NCBI GenBank assembly: GCA_025774865.1
Contig: JALGZO010000402.1
Location: 1-8,589 of the forward strand
Direction of reading: 5' to 3'
Source: a bacterium
GTDB lineage: Bacteria > ARS69
DNA length: 8,589 nucleotides
Shown: positions 1 through 5,522 of the stretch, in pieces
How positions within the stretch are numbered: position 1 is the first letter of the stretch
How the letters are laid out: the number at the start of each line of letters is the position of its first letter
Program-made: the position numbers and the translations under genes
Notes under the pieces: model-generated
The model's database searches: none
The model's input: the letters and a program-made list of their open reading frames with translations, nothing else
Told to the model about the DNA's origin: nothing

Positions 1-1
1 C

Positions 2-109
2 TCGACCTGGAAGCGAGAGGGAGGGAAGACTCTGCCCTCGGTGGACGATGATCACTCCGTCGAGGAGGCCGAGCTCGAACGGCTCCGGGCCCTCGGCTAC
101 ATTCAGTGA
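2..109 (+). CDS. C-terminal tail of a probable sulfatase-family protein (5' end outside window)
   Basis: An open frame enters from the left edge and ends at TGA 107-109, leaving 35 residues. The tail is acidic and ends EEAELERLRALGYIQ. An ending of the form 'E..RLRALGY(I/L/V)' is, from memory, very common at the C terminus of bacterial type I sulfatase and phosphodiesterase family proteins in high-GC phyla, some of which carry C-terminal TPRs. No catalytic residues lie in the window, so the assignment rests only on this terminal motif. The gene converges on the TolB-like gene across 381 bp of non-coding DNA. It could instead be another protein with a similar helical tail. That the frame is coding is fairly likely; the family is a moderate-confidence guess. 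Confidence 0.5.
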   Translation, partial: STWKREGGKTLPSVDDDHSVEEAELERLRALGYIQ

Positions 110-111
110 TC

Positions 112-138
112 GACTTCTAGTGTTCCGTCTTGGAAGTC
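112..138 (+). terminator. Possible hairpin just after the sulfatase-like stop codon
   Basis: The arms GACTTCTAG (112-120) and TTGGAAGTC (130-138) can pair over nine positions, two of them G·U, around a 9-nt loop. The hairpin starts three bases after the TGA. No T-tract follows, so it is not a textbook intrinsic terminator. Its position suggests a 3' end or stability element. This is weak evidence. Confidence 0.25.
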
Positions 139-323
139 ATGATACGTGCCGAGACTCCCACAACTGCCTCACGAAACTCGGCTCCTCCCGGATGGCGACC
201 TGAACTCGGTCACGCCGGCTGGCGATCGTGCTCCCACCGCCCTCGAACCGTCGCGGCAGCGGGGACAGGATTGACCCCCGTCGATGGGGACGAGCCCGCA
301 ACCTCGCTCCCGGTTCCAAGAAG

Positions 324-449
324 CCCGAGCGGAAGGAGGCCGGGGGACCCCCTCGAACGCGCCAGCGCAGCGCAGGCGAGCCTTGATCCCCTTCGCGAGC
401 CGAGCAGCAACGGCGTGCGAGGGGGTCCCCCGGTCTCGTGCCGTTCAGG
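324..449. repeat. Large imperfect inverted repeat (intergenic palindromic element)
   Basis: The core arms CCGGGGGACCCCCTCG (340-355) and CGAGGGGGTCCCCCGG (418-433) are perfect 16-bp inverted copies. Pairing continues inward to 360/413 and outward to about 324/449, giving roughly 37-bp arms with 31 matches and two of the six mismatches being G·U. The loop is 52 nt (361-412). Each core arm is itself a small palindrome, GGGGG-A-CCCCC. The loop contains the direct repeat GCGAGCC at 376-382 and 395-401. The element sits between two convergent genes. It could act as a bidirectional transcription end, be one copy of a dispersed palindromic repeat or miniature mobile element, or encode a structured RNA. 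No open frame explains it. The repeat is directly visible; its function is unknown. Confidence 0.8.
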
Positions 450-489
450 TCAACCATCGTAAAGGGAAACGAGATTTCCGAAACGGCAC
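438..489 (-). terminator. Small nested inverted repeats next to the TolB-like stop codon
   Basis: GTGCCGTT (438-445) and AACGGCAC (482-489) form a perfect 8-bp inverted repeat ending one base from the TolB-like stop codon. Between them, GGAAA (465-469) and TTTCC (475-479) form a 5-bp hairpin. On the minus strand that hairpin is followed by CTTTA, a poor T-tract. It may be the 3' end signal of the TolB-like transcript. The 438-445 arm also belongs to the outer part of the large inverted repeat, so the two pairings exclude each other. Confidence 0.3.
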
Positions 490-490
490 A

Positions 491-1585
491 CTAGTCCACC
501 CAGTCCGCCACGAAGATGTTCGTCTCGCCGGGCACCCGGCCGTTGCGGTTGGACGCGAAGGCGAGCTTCGTGCCGTCCGGGCTGAACATCGGGAACGAGT
601 CGAACGAAGGGCACGTGGTAATCGCTTCGAATCCACTGCCGTCGACGTTAATGAGATACAGGTCGAAGTTCCGGCCGCGGGGATCCCCGACGTTCGAAGC
701 GAAGATGATGCGTTCGCCGTCCGGAGTGAAGTATGGCGCGAAGTTCGCCGCCCCGTTGTCCGTGACCTGGGTCTTGCTCGAGCCGTCGGCGTTCATCCAC
801 CAGATCTCGAGCTGGCCGGGCCGGATGAGATCCTGCGCGAGAAGATCGCGGTAGTCTCGAAGCTCGTCTTCGTCCGTCGGCTCGTGCGTGCGGTAGACGA
901 TCTTCGTCCCGTCGGCGGAGAAGAAGGCCCCGCCATCGTACCCGGGTGCGTCGGTGAGCCGGGTGAGGTCGGTCCCGTCCGTGCGCATCTTGTAGAGGTC
1001 GAGGTCACCGTCCCGCGTCGACGTGAACACGATCCACTCCCCGTCCGGGGAGACGGTCGCCTCGGCGTCATAACCGGGGGCGTCGGTGAGCCGCTCGAGC
1101 TCTGTCCCGTCGGCTTTCGCCGTCCAGATGTCGTACGACTCGTAGATTGGCCACACGTATCCGCGGGAGTGGTCGGGCGAAGGTGGGCAATCGTCGGACG
1201 CGAGATGCGTGGAGGAGAAAAGGACCCGGTCGGTGCCTGGTAAGAAGTACGCGCACGTCGTCCGACCCGTCCCGGTGGAGACGAGGCGCCCGATCGATCC
1301 ATCGGAGCCCATTCCCACCTGGGCGTCCATCACGTAGATCTGGTCGCAGCCGGAATCGAGCTGCGTGACCTGAAGAATCAGCTCCTGGCCGTCGGGAGAC
1401 CAGTACGCCTCCGCGTTCTGCCCGCCGAACGTGAGCTGCCGCACGTTCGCGAGTCGATCCTCTCCTGCGAAGCGAAGCCCCTGGGGCTCGGGGGGCCGCG
1501 CCGAGTGGTGAGACTGGGCGACCGCACGGGCCGCGCCGATTCCGGTTACGGCGAGAACGAACCACAAGATCGACGAGCGAACCAT
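491..1585 (-). CDS. Exported TolB-like PD40 beta-propeller protein
   Basis: This 364-residue protein has an N-terminal signal peptide (hydrophobic residues 5-20, likely cleavage after AVA at 21-23), so it should act in the periplasm or at the cell surface. The rest is a series of PD40/WD40-like propeller blades with the signature 'SPDG...I.F.S.R.GD.DLY'. Examples are SPDG at 63-66, SPDGEWIVFTSTRDGDLDLY at 179-198, SADG at 223-226, TPDG at 287-290 and SPDG at 335-338. Two adjacent blades share LTDAPGYD (166-173 and 210-217). Such propellers act as binding scaffolds; TolB is the best-known relative, but no Tol-Pal genes are nearby, so it should not be called TolB. Start: ATG at 1585-1583 preceded by GGAGG (1594-1590) with a 4-nt spacer, and directly followed by the signal peptide. 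The frame stays open upstream to 2737, but that stretch is antisense to other genes. Confidence 0.88.
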   Translation of the reverse strand: MVRSSILWFVLAVTGIGAARAVAQSHHSARPPEPQGLRFAGEDRLANVRQLTFGGQNAEAYWSPDGQELILQVTQLDSGCDQIYVMDAQVGMGSDGSIGRLVSTGTGRTTCAYFLPGTDRVLFSSTHLASDDCPPSPDHSRGYVWPIYESYDIWTAKADGTELERLTDAPGYDAEATVSPDGEWIVFTSTRDGDLDLYKMRTDGTDLTRLTDAPGYDGGAFFSADGTKIVYRTHEPTDEDELRDYRDLLAQDLIRPGQLEIWWMNADGSSKTQVTDNGAANFAPYFTPDGERIIFASNVGDPRGRNFDLYLINVDGSGFEAITTCPSFDSFPMFSPDGTKLAFASNRNGRVPGETNIFVADWVD

Positions 1586-1702
1586 GAAACCTCCGAAGGG
1601 GACCGGGGATCCGAAGCCGAACAGCGTACCCTGAATCCTCCGGGCCGGGCCAGCCATCCAAGGGGGGACCGTCGCATCCGGACTCGTCGCCGCGGAGGCT
1701 GA

Positions 1703-2059
1703 ATGGCCCGGCCCACCCTGATCAGCACCCCCGAGGAACTGGATGGAGCCTTCGAGCTCTCGCACGAGAGGCCCGTCCTGATCCTCAAGCACAGCCTGGC
1801 CTGCGGAGCCTCGGCCGCCGCCCATGAGGTTTACCACGAATTCGTCGAGTCGCGCCTCGACGACGAGCAGGTCGATTACGCCGTCCTCTTGATCCAGCGC
1901 TCGCGCGATCTTTCGGACGAGCTGGCCCGGCGCACCGGGATCAGACACCAATCGCCGCAAGTCGTTCTCCTGCGGCACGGCCGGGCCGCCTGGAGCGCGA
2001 GCCACTGGGGCATCTCGCGCGAGAACCTCCAGCAGGCCGTGGATATCGTCCCCGCCTGA
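1703..2059 (+). CDS. ytxJ: YtxJ/BrxC-like monothiol bacilliredoxin
   Basis: This 118-residue cytosolic protein matches the YtxJ (DUF2847) family in length and pattern. It has a thioredoxin-like strand and motif, LILKHSLACGAS (26-37), with the single candidate redox cysteine Cys34. The cis-proline motif SPQVVLL (84-90) follows. The B. subtilis relative BrxC resolves mixed disulfides between proteins and bacillithiol. A gene of this kind suggests a bacillithiol or similar low-molecular-weight thiol, though family members also occur where that has not been shown. The Cys motif CGAS differs from the TCPIS type I recall for Bacillus. Start: ATG preceded by GGAGG (1694-1698) with a 4-nt spacer. The gene is divergent from the TolB-like gene (117-bp gap) and its stop is 8 bp from that of the DUF1028 gene. 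The cysteine is the only one in the protein. Confidence 0.85.
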   Translation: MARPTLISTPEELDGAFELSHERPVLILKHSLACGASAAAHEVYHEFVESRLDDEQVDYAVLLIQRSRDLSDELARRTGIRHQSPQVVLLRHGRAAWSASHWGISRENLQQAVDIVPA

Positions 2060-2067
2060 CCTCGAGA

Positions 2068-3048
2068 CTAGCGTCCGGCCTCGCGCAGCTTCGCCAAGAG
2101 CTCGGCATCGTCGGCGAGAAGCCCCGGCCCGATGAGCCGCTCGGGGAGCTCTCGCCACGTGGAATCCAGCTCGTACACCTTCGCGATGGTTTCGACCGCG
2201 CGTTCGATCTCGCCCGCGTTCGCCAGCGAGATCCCGTACCAGAACAGAACTTCCGGATTCCCGGGGGCGAGCCTCACCGCCCGTCCGTAGGCCGCCTCCG
2301 CTGCGGCGAAGTCGTTCTTCTCGATCGCGAGGTCTCCTTCGTTCATCGCGTCGTACGCTCGGGCCACTCCGAGGATACGTCGCATCTCCTTCACGGCCTC
2401 CGGGTGATCGTCGACCCGGAGATCGAACGGGAAGTCGACCCACGAACGGCCGGTGTCGTCGGGCCCGGCGACCAGGATCGCCGCCGATTGCTTCCCGCGG
2501 ATGTCCCCCCCCTCCGCCTGCGCCGCTTCGAGGGCGAGCATCAAGCGCTCGGCGAGATCCCCCTCGCCGTTCTCGAACGCGCGCGCCATCGCCGCCGGCA
2601 CCGTGTCCTTCGCCATGAGGTTCGCCTGCACCGAGTAATCCTCGCCGACCCGATGGCCCGCCTCGGCGATGCACCGCTCCCCCGTATGGGCGACGATGTC
2701 GCCGTCCGCGTCGAGGATGGCGACCTGCCGGAACCACGGCGCCGTGTCCGCGGCCAGGAGCCCCTCGAGAGACCGGGACGCGGAGCGACCGAGTCTCAGG
2801 AGCTCGAGTCCGGCCGGCCCGTACGTGTAGTCGGCGAGCGACTGCGTGGCCACGGCCCCCACGCCGGGCTCGACCCAGATGACGTTCGAGACCTGGAACC
2901 AGTGCGACTGGACGGCCGCGCCCACCTGACCGGTCTGGGGGTCCCGGGCTACGATCGAGTAGGTCGCGGACGCCGGGGCGGCGAGGATGGCCACGAGGAT
3001 CGCGGCGCCCGAAGCGATCGTCGCCCTTCGTGTAGGATGATGACTCAT
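2068..3048 (-). CDS. Exported DUF1028 protein with C-terminal TPR region
   Basis: This protein has 326 residues. Residues 1-28 look like a signal peptide (basic start, hydrophobic 11-24, PASA before the cut). DUF1028 follows from Thr29: TYSIVARDPQTGQVGAAVQS (29-48), GVGAVATQSLADYTYGPAGL (62-81), DTAPWFRQVAILDADG (101-116), HTGERC (121-126) and GGDIRGKQSAAILV (180-193). DUF1028 is, from memory, assigned to the Ntn-hydrolase superfamily, but its substrate is unknown. If the signal is cut after ASA, the mature N terminus is Thr29, the type of residue an N-terminal nucleophile enzyme needs. Residues about 229-292 form two TPR-like helical pairs (including AEAAYGRAVRLAPGNPEVLF), a probable protein-binding module. 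Start: ATG 3048-3046 with a strong AAGGAGG and 5-nt spacer. Longer in-frame readings run antisense to the neighbour gene. Confidence 0.88.
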   Translation of the reverse strand: MSHHPTRRATIASGAAILVAILAAPASATYSIVARDPQTGQVGAAVQSHWFQVSNVIWVEPGVGAVATQSLADYTYGPAGLELLRLGRSASRSLEGLLAADTAPWFRQVAILDADGDIVAHTGERCIAEAGHRVGEDYSVQANLMAKDTVPAAMARAFENGEGDLAERLMLALEAAQAEGGDIRGKQSAAILVAGPDDTGRSWVDFPFDLRVDDHPEAVKEMRRILGVARAYDAMNEGDLAIEKNDFAAAEAAYGRAVRLAPGNPEVLFWYGISLANAGEIERAVETIAKVYELDSTWRELPERLIGPGLLADDAELLAKLREAGR

Positions 3049-3053
3049 GGGGC

Positions 3054-3060
3054 CCTCCTT
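3054..3060 (-). promoter_or_regulatory. Strong Shine-Dalgarno fixing the DUF1028 start
   Basis: The minus strand reads AAGGAGG, five bases upstream of ATG 3048-3046. The open frame runs on upstream to 3534, so this site decides the start. It also places a complete signal peptide at the N terminus. Confidence 0.75.
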
Positions 3061-3061
3061 G

Positions 3062-3084
3062 GATTCGGGGAGTCTATTCGAATC
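3062..3084. promoter_or_regulatory. Short inverted repeat in the 55-bp divergent gap
   Basis: GATTCG (3062-3067) and CGAATC (3079-3084) form a 6-bp inverted repeat with an 11-nt spacer, containing the palindrome TTCGAA (3078-3083). It sits between the divergent DUF1028 and nucleotidyltransferase starts, where an operator would be expected. The repeat is short enough to arise by chance. Confidence 0.2.
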
Positions 3085-3103
3085 GAGGCCGGATGGAGGA
3101 AGG

Positions 3104-3727
3104 ATGCCGAGCGTGACGGGAATCGAGGCGATGGTGCTGGCGGCCGGGGCGTCGAGGCGGATCGGGACGCCGAAGGCGCTTCTCTCGTTCGGAGATCGGT
3201 CCGCCCTGGAGCTGATCCTCGATACCCTCCGGCGGGCCGGGGTATCGAAGGGCGTGGTCGTCGTCGGGGAGCACGCGCCCGCCCTGGCCGCGGCGTGTGA
3301 CCCGGCGCCGCTGGCGTGGGCGCGAAACCCGGTGCCCGAGACCGGGCGTATGGGCTCGGTTCTCGTGGGGCTGCGGGCGCTCACGTCCGGCGTGGACATC
3401 CTCCTGTGGCCGGTCGACCGGCCCCTGGCGTCCGCCGAAACCGTTGCGGCTCTCATGGCCGCCCGGGAGCAGGCGGAACCGGGCGAGGGCGTGATCGTGC
3501 CCGAGTGTCGAGGCGGCCGTGGGCACCCGCTCATCCTGCGCGCCGCGCTGCTTCCCTCGCTCGTGACCGCCTACCCCGACGCCAACTTGCGCGAAGTCAT
3601 CCGGGAGTGCGGGGTCGGGCGCCGGCCGGTGCCGGTCGACGATCCGGGAATCCACTTCGATCTGGACACGGCCGAGGAGTACGAGAGGGCGCTCGCCTGG
3701 TGGCGAGCAACGCGGACGCGTACGTAG
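3104..3727 (+). CDS. MobA/MocA-like nucleotidyltransferase
   Basis: This 207-residue cytosolic enzyme belongs to the NTP_transf_3 family. The nucleotide-binding signature LAAGASRRIGTPKALL lies at 12-27. NPVPETGRMGSVLVGLRAL (75-93) matches the 'N..eGm..Sl..GL' region of molybdenum cofactor nucleotidyltransferases. VDRP (104-107, metal-binding Asp105) stands where D(Q/M)P is usual, GHP is at 140-142, and FDLDT (185-189) is the second acidic motif. Family members transfer CMP or GMP to molybdopterin or make other activated intermediates. The general pattern is closer to MocA than to other NTP transferases, but no molybdoenzyme genes are in the window, so the substrate is open. Start: ATG 3104 follows GGAGG (3095-3099) with a 4-nt spacer; an upstream in-frame ATG at 3047 overlaps the divergent gene's start and lacks support. 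Only 55 bp separate it from DUF1028, so the two starts share a regulatory region. Confidence 0.85.
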   Translation: MPSVTGIEAMVLAAGASRRIGTPKALLSFGDRSALELILDTLRRAGVSKGVVVVGEHAPALAAACDPAPLAWARNPVPETGRMGSVLVGLRALTSGVDILLWPVDRPLASAETVAALMAAREQAEPGEGVIVPECRGGRGHPLILRAALLPSLVTAYPDANLREVIRECGVGRRPVPVDDPGIHFDLDTAEEYERALAWWRATRTRT

Positions 3728-3746
3728 AGGCTCGGGTCGATCCCCG

Positions 3747-4703
3747 TTACGGCGTGCGGCGCTCGCGCGGGGTGAGTCCGAGCGTCGCGAGCGCGTCCTC
3801 GTCGTGATTCCCGTGCATCTCCCAGTACTTCATGCGCGTGGCCGCGACGAGGTCCGCCCTTCTTCCGTCCGTCGACTCCCAGCGTACGATGAGGCGCGGT
3901 TTCTCCGTATCCACGAAGAACGTCCAGGTTCGGGCGTCGTCGCCGCCGATCTCGACTCGGAGTGTCTCCACCTCGAACGTTCCCGCCGGGACAGTGATCT
4001 CCTTCGTGGCCGAGCCGCGCGACAGTCGGCCGGGCGCCCAGTCGAGCGGCCGGTGGAGAATGCGGGAGCTCTCCGTCGAGCGCAGCACCGTCACGTCCCT
4101 CTCCTCGCCCGGCGTGAGAAACGGCGCGGCAAGACCGCGGGCCCAGTGAAGGAGGACATCCTCCAACAATCCTTTCTCCGGATACGAGAGCGTGTTGTTC
4201 TGGTCCGCTTCACCGTCGAAGTAACTGTGCACTTGGTGACGGAGGCTCTCTTCCCCGGGGAGAATCTGATGGTAGACCTGTCCGCACCATTCCTGGCTGG
4301 AGAAGGAAACCTTGCTGGCGGCCCCGGCCCCGCGACCGTGCCGCGACGCGAGCGCTACGAACACACTCGTCATCATGTTGTAATCGTAGATCCCGGTGGC
4401 GAAATCCTGCACGAGGTTGAGCTTCATCACGGGGAACTCGTCGGACTTCGCGTGCACGCCGGGGTCCGCCTTGACGCGCGCCTCGTCCGAAAAGGTCTCC
4501 GTGACGAAGATCGTCACCGCGGTCCCTTCGCGTAGCTCACCGTACCTCGGATAGGTGAGGTCGTACGTGGCGAGCTCGGCCTGCCCGTCGCCCCAGTGGT
4601 TCCAGAAATCGTCGCCGAAGGCCCCCGCGCCTGCCGGCGCCGTGAGCCCGGCTCCGACGACAAAGGCGAGGGCGAGGGCGGCGGGGACATTGATCGAGCG
4701 CAT
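3747..4703 (-). CDS. Exported conserved protein of unknown function, DUF3108-like C-terminal half
   Basis: This 318-residue protein has a signal peptide (hydrophobic 7-27, likely cleavage after AGA near residue 28), so it is exported. The mature part begins FGDDFWNHWGDGQAEL and has conserved-looking blocks: YDLTYPRYGELREGTAVTIF (47-66), VMKLNLVQDFATGIYDYNMM (92-111) and KVSFSSQEWCGQVYHQ (131-146). The last third, KEITVPAGTFEVETLRVE (234-251) and FFVDTEKPRLIVRWE (262-276), resembles the beta-strand pattern of DUF3108-type lipocalin-like proteins. From memory, relatives in Bacteroidota are sometimes labelled 'septum formation inhibitor Maf', but no Maf nucleotide pyrophosphatase motif is visible here, so that name would be wrong. 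No catalytic motif is apparent; Cys140 is the only cysteine. Start: ATG 4703-4701 after GGAGG (4715-4711) with a 7-nt spacer. Its stop is 19 bp from that of the nucleotidyltransferase. Confidence 0.82.
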   Translation of the reverse strand: MRSINVPAALALAFVVGAGLTAPAGAGAFGDDFWNHWGDGQAELATYDLTYPRYGELREGTAVTIFVTETFSDEARVKADPGVHAKSDEFPVMKLNLVQDFATGIYDYNMMTSVFVALASRHGRGAGAASKVSFSSQEWCGQVYHQILPGEESLRHQVHSYFDGEADQNNTLSYPEKGLLEDVLLHWARGLAAPFLTPGEERDVTVLRSTESSRILHRPLDWAPGRLSRGSATKEITVPAGTFEVETLRVEIGGDDARTWTFFVDTEKPRLIVRWESTDGRRADLVAATRMKYWEMHGNHDEDALATLGLTPRERRTP

Positions 4704-4776
4704 GAGATTCCCTCCGGAGTGCGAGAGACGGCCGCGACCGGAAGATCGAGGTTCTCGCCTTCCCGTCAATTGGCAG

Positions 4777-4805
4777 GCTACAGGATCGCTCCGTTTCGCT
4801 AGTAT
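4777..4805 (+). promoter_or_regulatory. Weak candidate promoter for the FMN reductase gene
   Basis: GCTACA (4777-4782) and TAGTAT (4800-4805) are spaced by 17 bp in the 174-bp divergent gap. They match the sigma70 consensus at 3 of 6 and 4 of 6 positions. The -10 box ends 72 bp before the GTG start. This is a sequence match only. Confidence 0.25.
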
Positions 4806-4877
4806 CCGATTCCGAACCGAGAACCCCCGGGGCCCGACCGAGATCCGCCTGACCTTCCGACTGCTGGGAGCCGTGCC

Positions 4878-5501
4878 GTGACGCCTGCGACCCCCTCGCC
4901 GTCCCGTCCGCCCGTCCACATCGCCGCGATCTGCGGCAGCCTGCGCGGCTCCGAGAGCTGCACCCGGAAGGCGCTCGGGATCGCGACCCGCACCATCGAG
5001 GCCGAGGGAGCCTCGGTCGATCTCATCGATCTCGGCCGCCTCGATCTGCCGCTGCGGGAGAGCCGCGGAGACACGGACGCCCATGCCGGGACGGCGGAGC
5101 TCAAGGATCGGGTGGCGCGCGCTGACAGTGTCCTGCTCGGGTCCCCCGAATACCACTCGAGCTTCAGCGGCGTGCTGAAGAACGCCCTGGACCTGCTGAG
5201 CCGGGACGAGGTCGGCGGCAAGCTCTTCGGGCTTCTGGGGGTGTCGGGGGGCAACACGGGAGCGGTCAACTCGCTGGGACACCTCCGGTACGTCGTACGC
5301 GGTGTCGGGGGGTGGAGTCTTCCCGCGCAGGTGAGTATCGCGAACGCGTGGAAGGCGTTCGACGGCGACCGGCTCGCGGATCCGGAGCTTCAGGCGCGGA
5401 TCGAGTCGTTCGCGCGCGAGCTCGTCCGGTTCACGCGGCTCTACAAGATGCAGCCGGAGTTCGAAGAGGGCCTGATTCAGGTCATCGATCGGAACCGGTG
5501 A
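4878..5501 (+). CDS. NADPH-dependent FMN reductase-like flavoprotein
   Basis: This 207-residue cytosolic flavodoxin-fold protein belongs to the FMN_red family (azoreductase/quinone reductase/ChrR group). IAAICGSLRGSES (15-27) is the phosphate-binding loop for FMN. SPEYHSSFSGVLKNALD (89-105) is the family signature that contacts the isoalloxazine ring. GLLGVSGGNTGAV (118-130) is the second conserved loop. Members reduce FMN, quinones, azo dyes or metal oxyanions with NAD(P)H; the physiological substrate cannot be read from sequence. The N-terminal 12 residues are Pro/Ser/Thr-rich and probably disordered. Start: GTG at 4878 with GGGAG (4866-4870) and a 7-nt spacer; there is no ATG between it and the FMN loop, so the GTG start is needed. 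The gene is divergent from the exported unknown protein and ends 21 bp from the proS stop. Confidence 0.87.
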   Translation: MTPATPSPSRPPVHIAAICGSLRGSESCTRKALGIATRTIEAEGASVDLIDLGRLDLPLRESRGDTDAHAGTAELKDRVARADSVLLGSPEYHSSFSGVLKNALDLLSRDEVGGKLFGLLGVSGGNTGAVNSLGHLRYVVRGVGGWSLPAQVSIANAWKAFDGDRLADPELQARIESFARELVRFTRLYKMQPEFEEGLIQVIDRNR

Positions 5502-5522
5502 GCCGCCGCGAGCTGCTGACGA

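Larger units (their letters stand above)
110..490. other. Gene-free stretch between convergent genes
   Basis: This 381-bp gap separates the convergent sulfatase-like and TolB-like genes. The open frames in it on both strands are low-complexity, Arg/Pro/Ser-rich shadows without a ribosome binding site or a recognisable domain. It contains a hairpin after the first stop codon, a large inverted repeat at about 324-449, and a second small inverted repeat directly beside the TolB-like stop codon. I see no tRNA, rRNA or CRISPR pattern. The part from about 139 to 323 holds nothing I can assign. Confidence 0.6.

Noticed and set aside
130-462. Short open frames in the intergenic stretch on both strands
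   Set aside because: They are Arg/Pro/Ser-rich, lack ribosome binding sites, and read similarly on both strands because of the inverted repeat.
284-1243. A 319-codon plus-strand frame opposite the TolB-like gene
   Set aside because: Composition bias and complete overlap with a well-supported gene on the other strand point to a shadow frame. No ribosome binding site is visible.
1586-2737. In-frame upstream extension of the TolB-like gene
   Set aside because: The extension is antisense to ytxJ and DUF1028, lies upstream of a clear signal peptide and GGAGG site, and has low-complexity Arg/Gly content.
3049-3534. Upstream extension of DUF1028 in the same frame
   Set aside because: It runs opposite the nucleotidyltransferase gene. 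The AAGGAGG site and signal peptide place the start at 3048.
4764-4769. TTGACG, a good -35 match on the minus strand upstream of the exported unknown protein
   Set aside because: No acceptable -10 box lies 16-18 bp downstream of it on that strand.
4704-5282. Upstream extension of the exported unknown protein
   Set aside because: It is antisense to the FMN reductase gene, and a good GGAGG site and signal peptide define the start at 4703.
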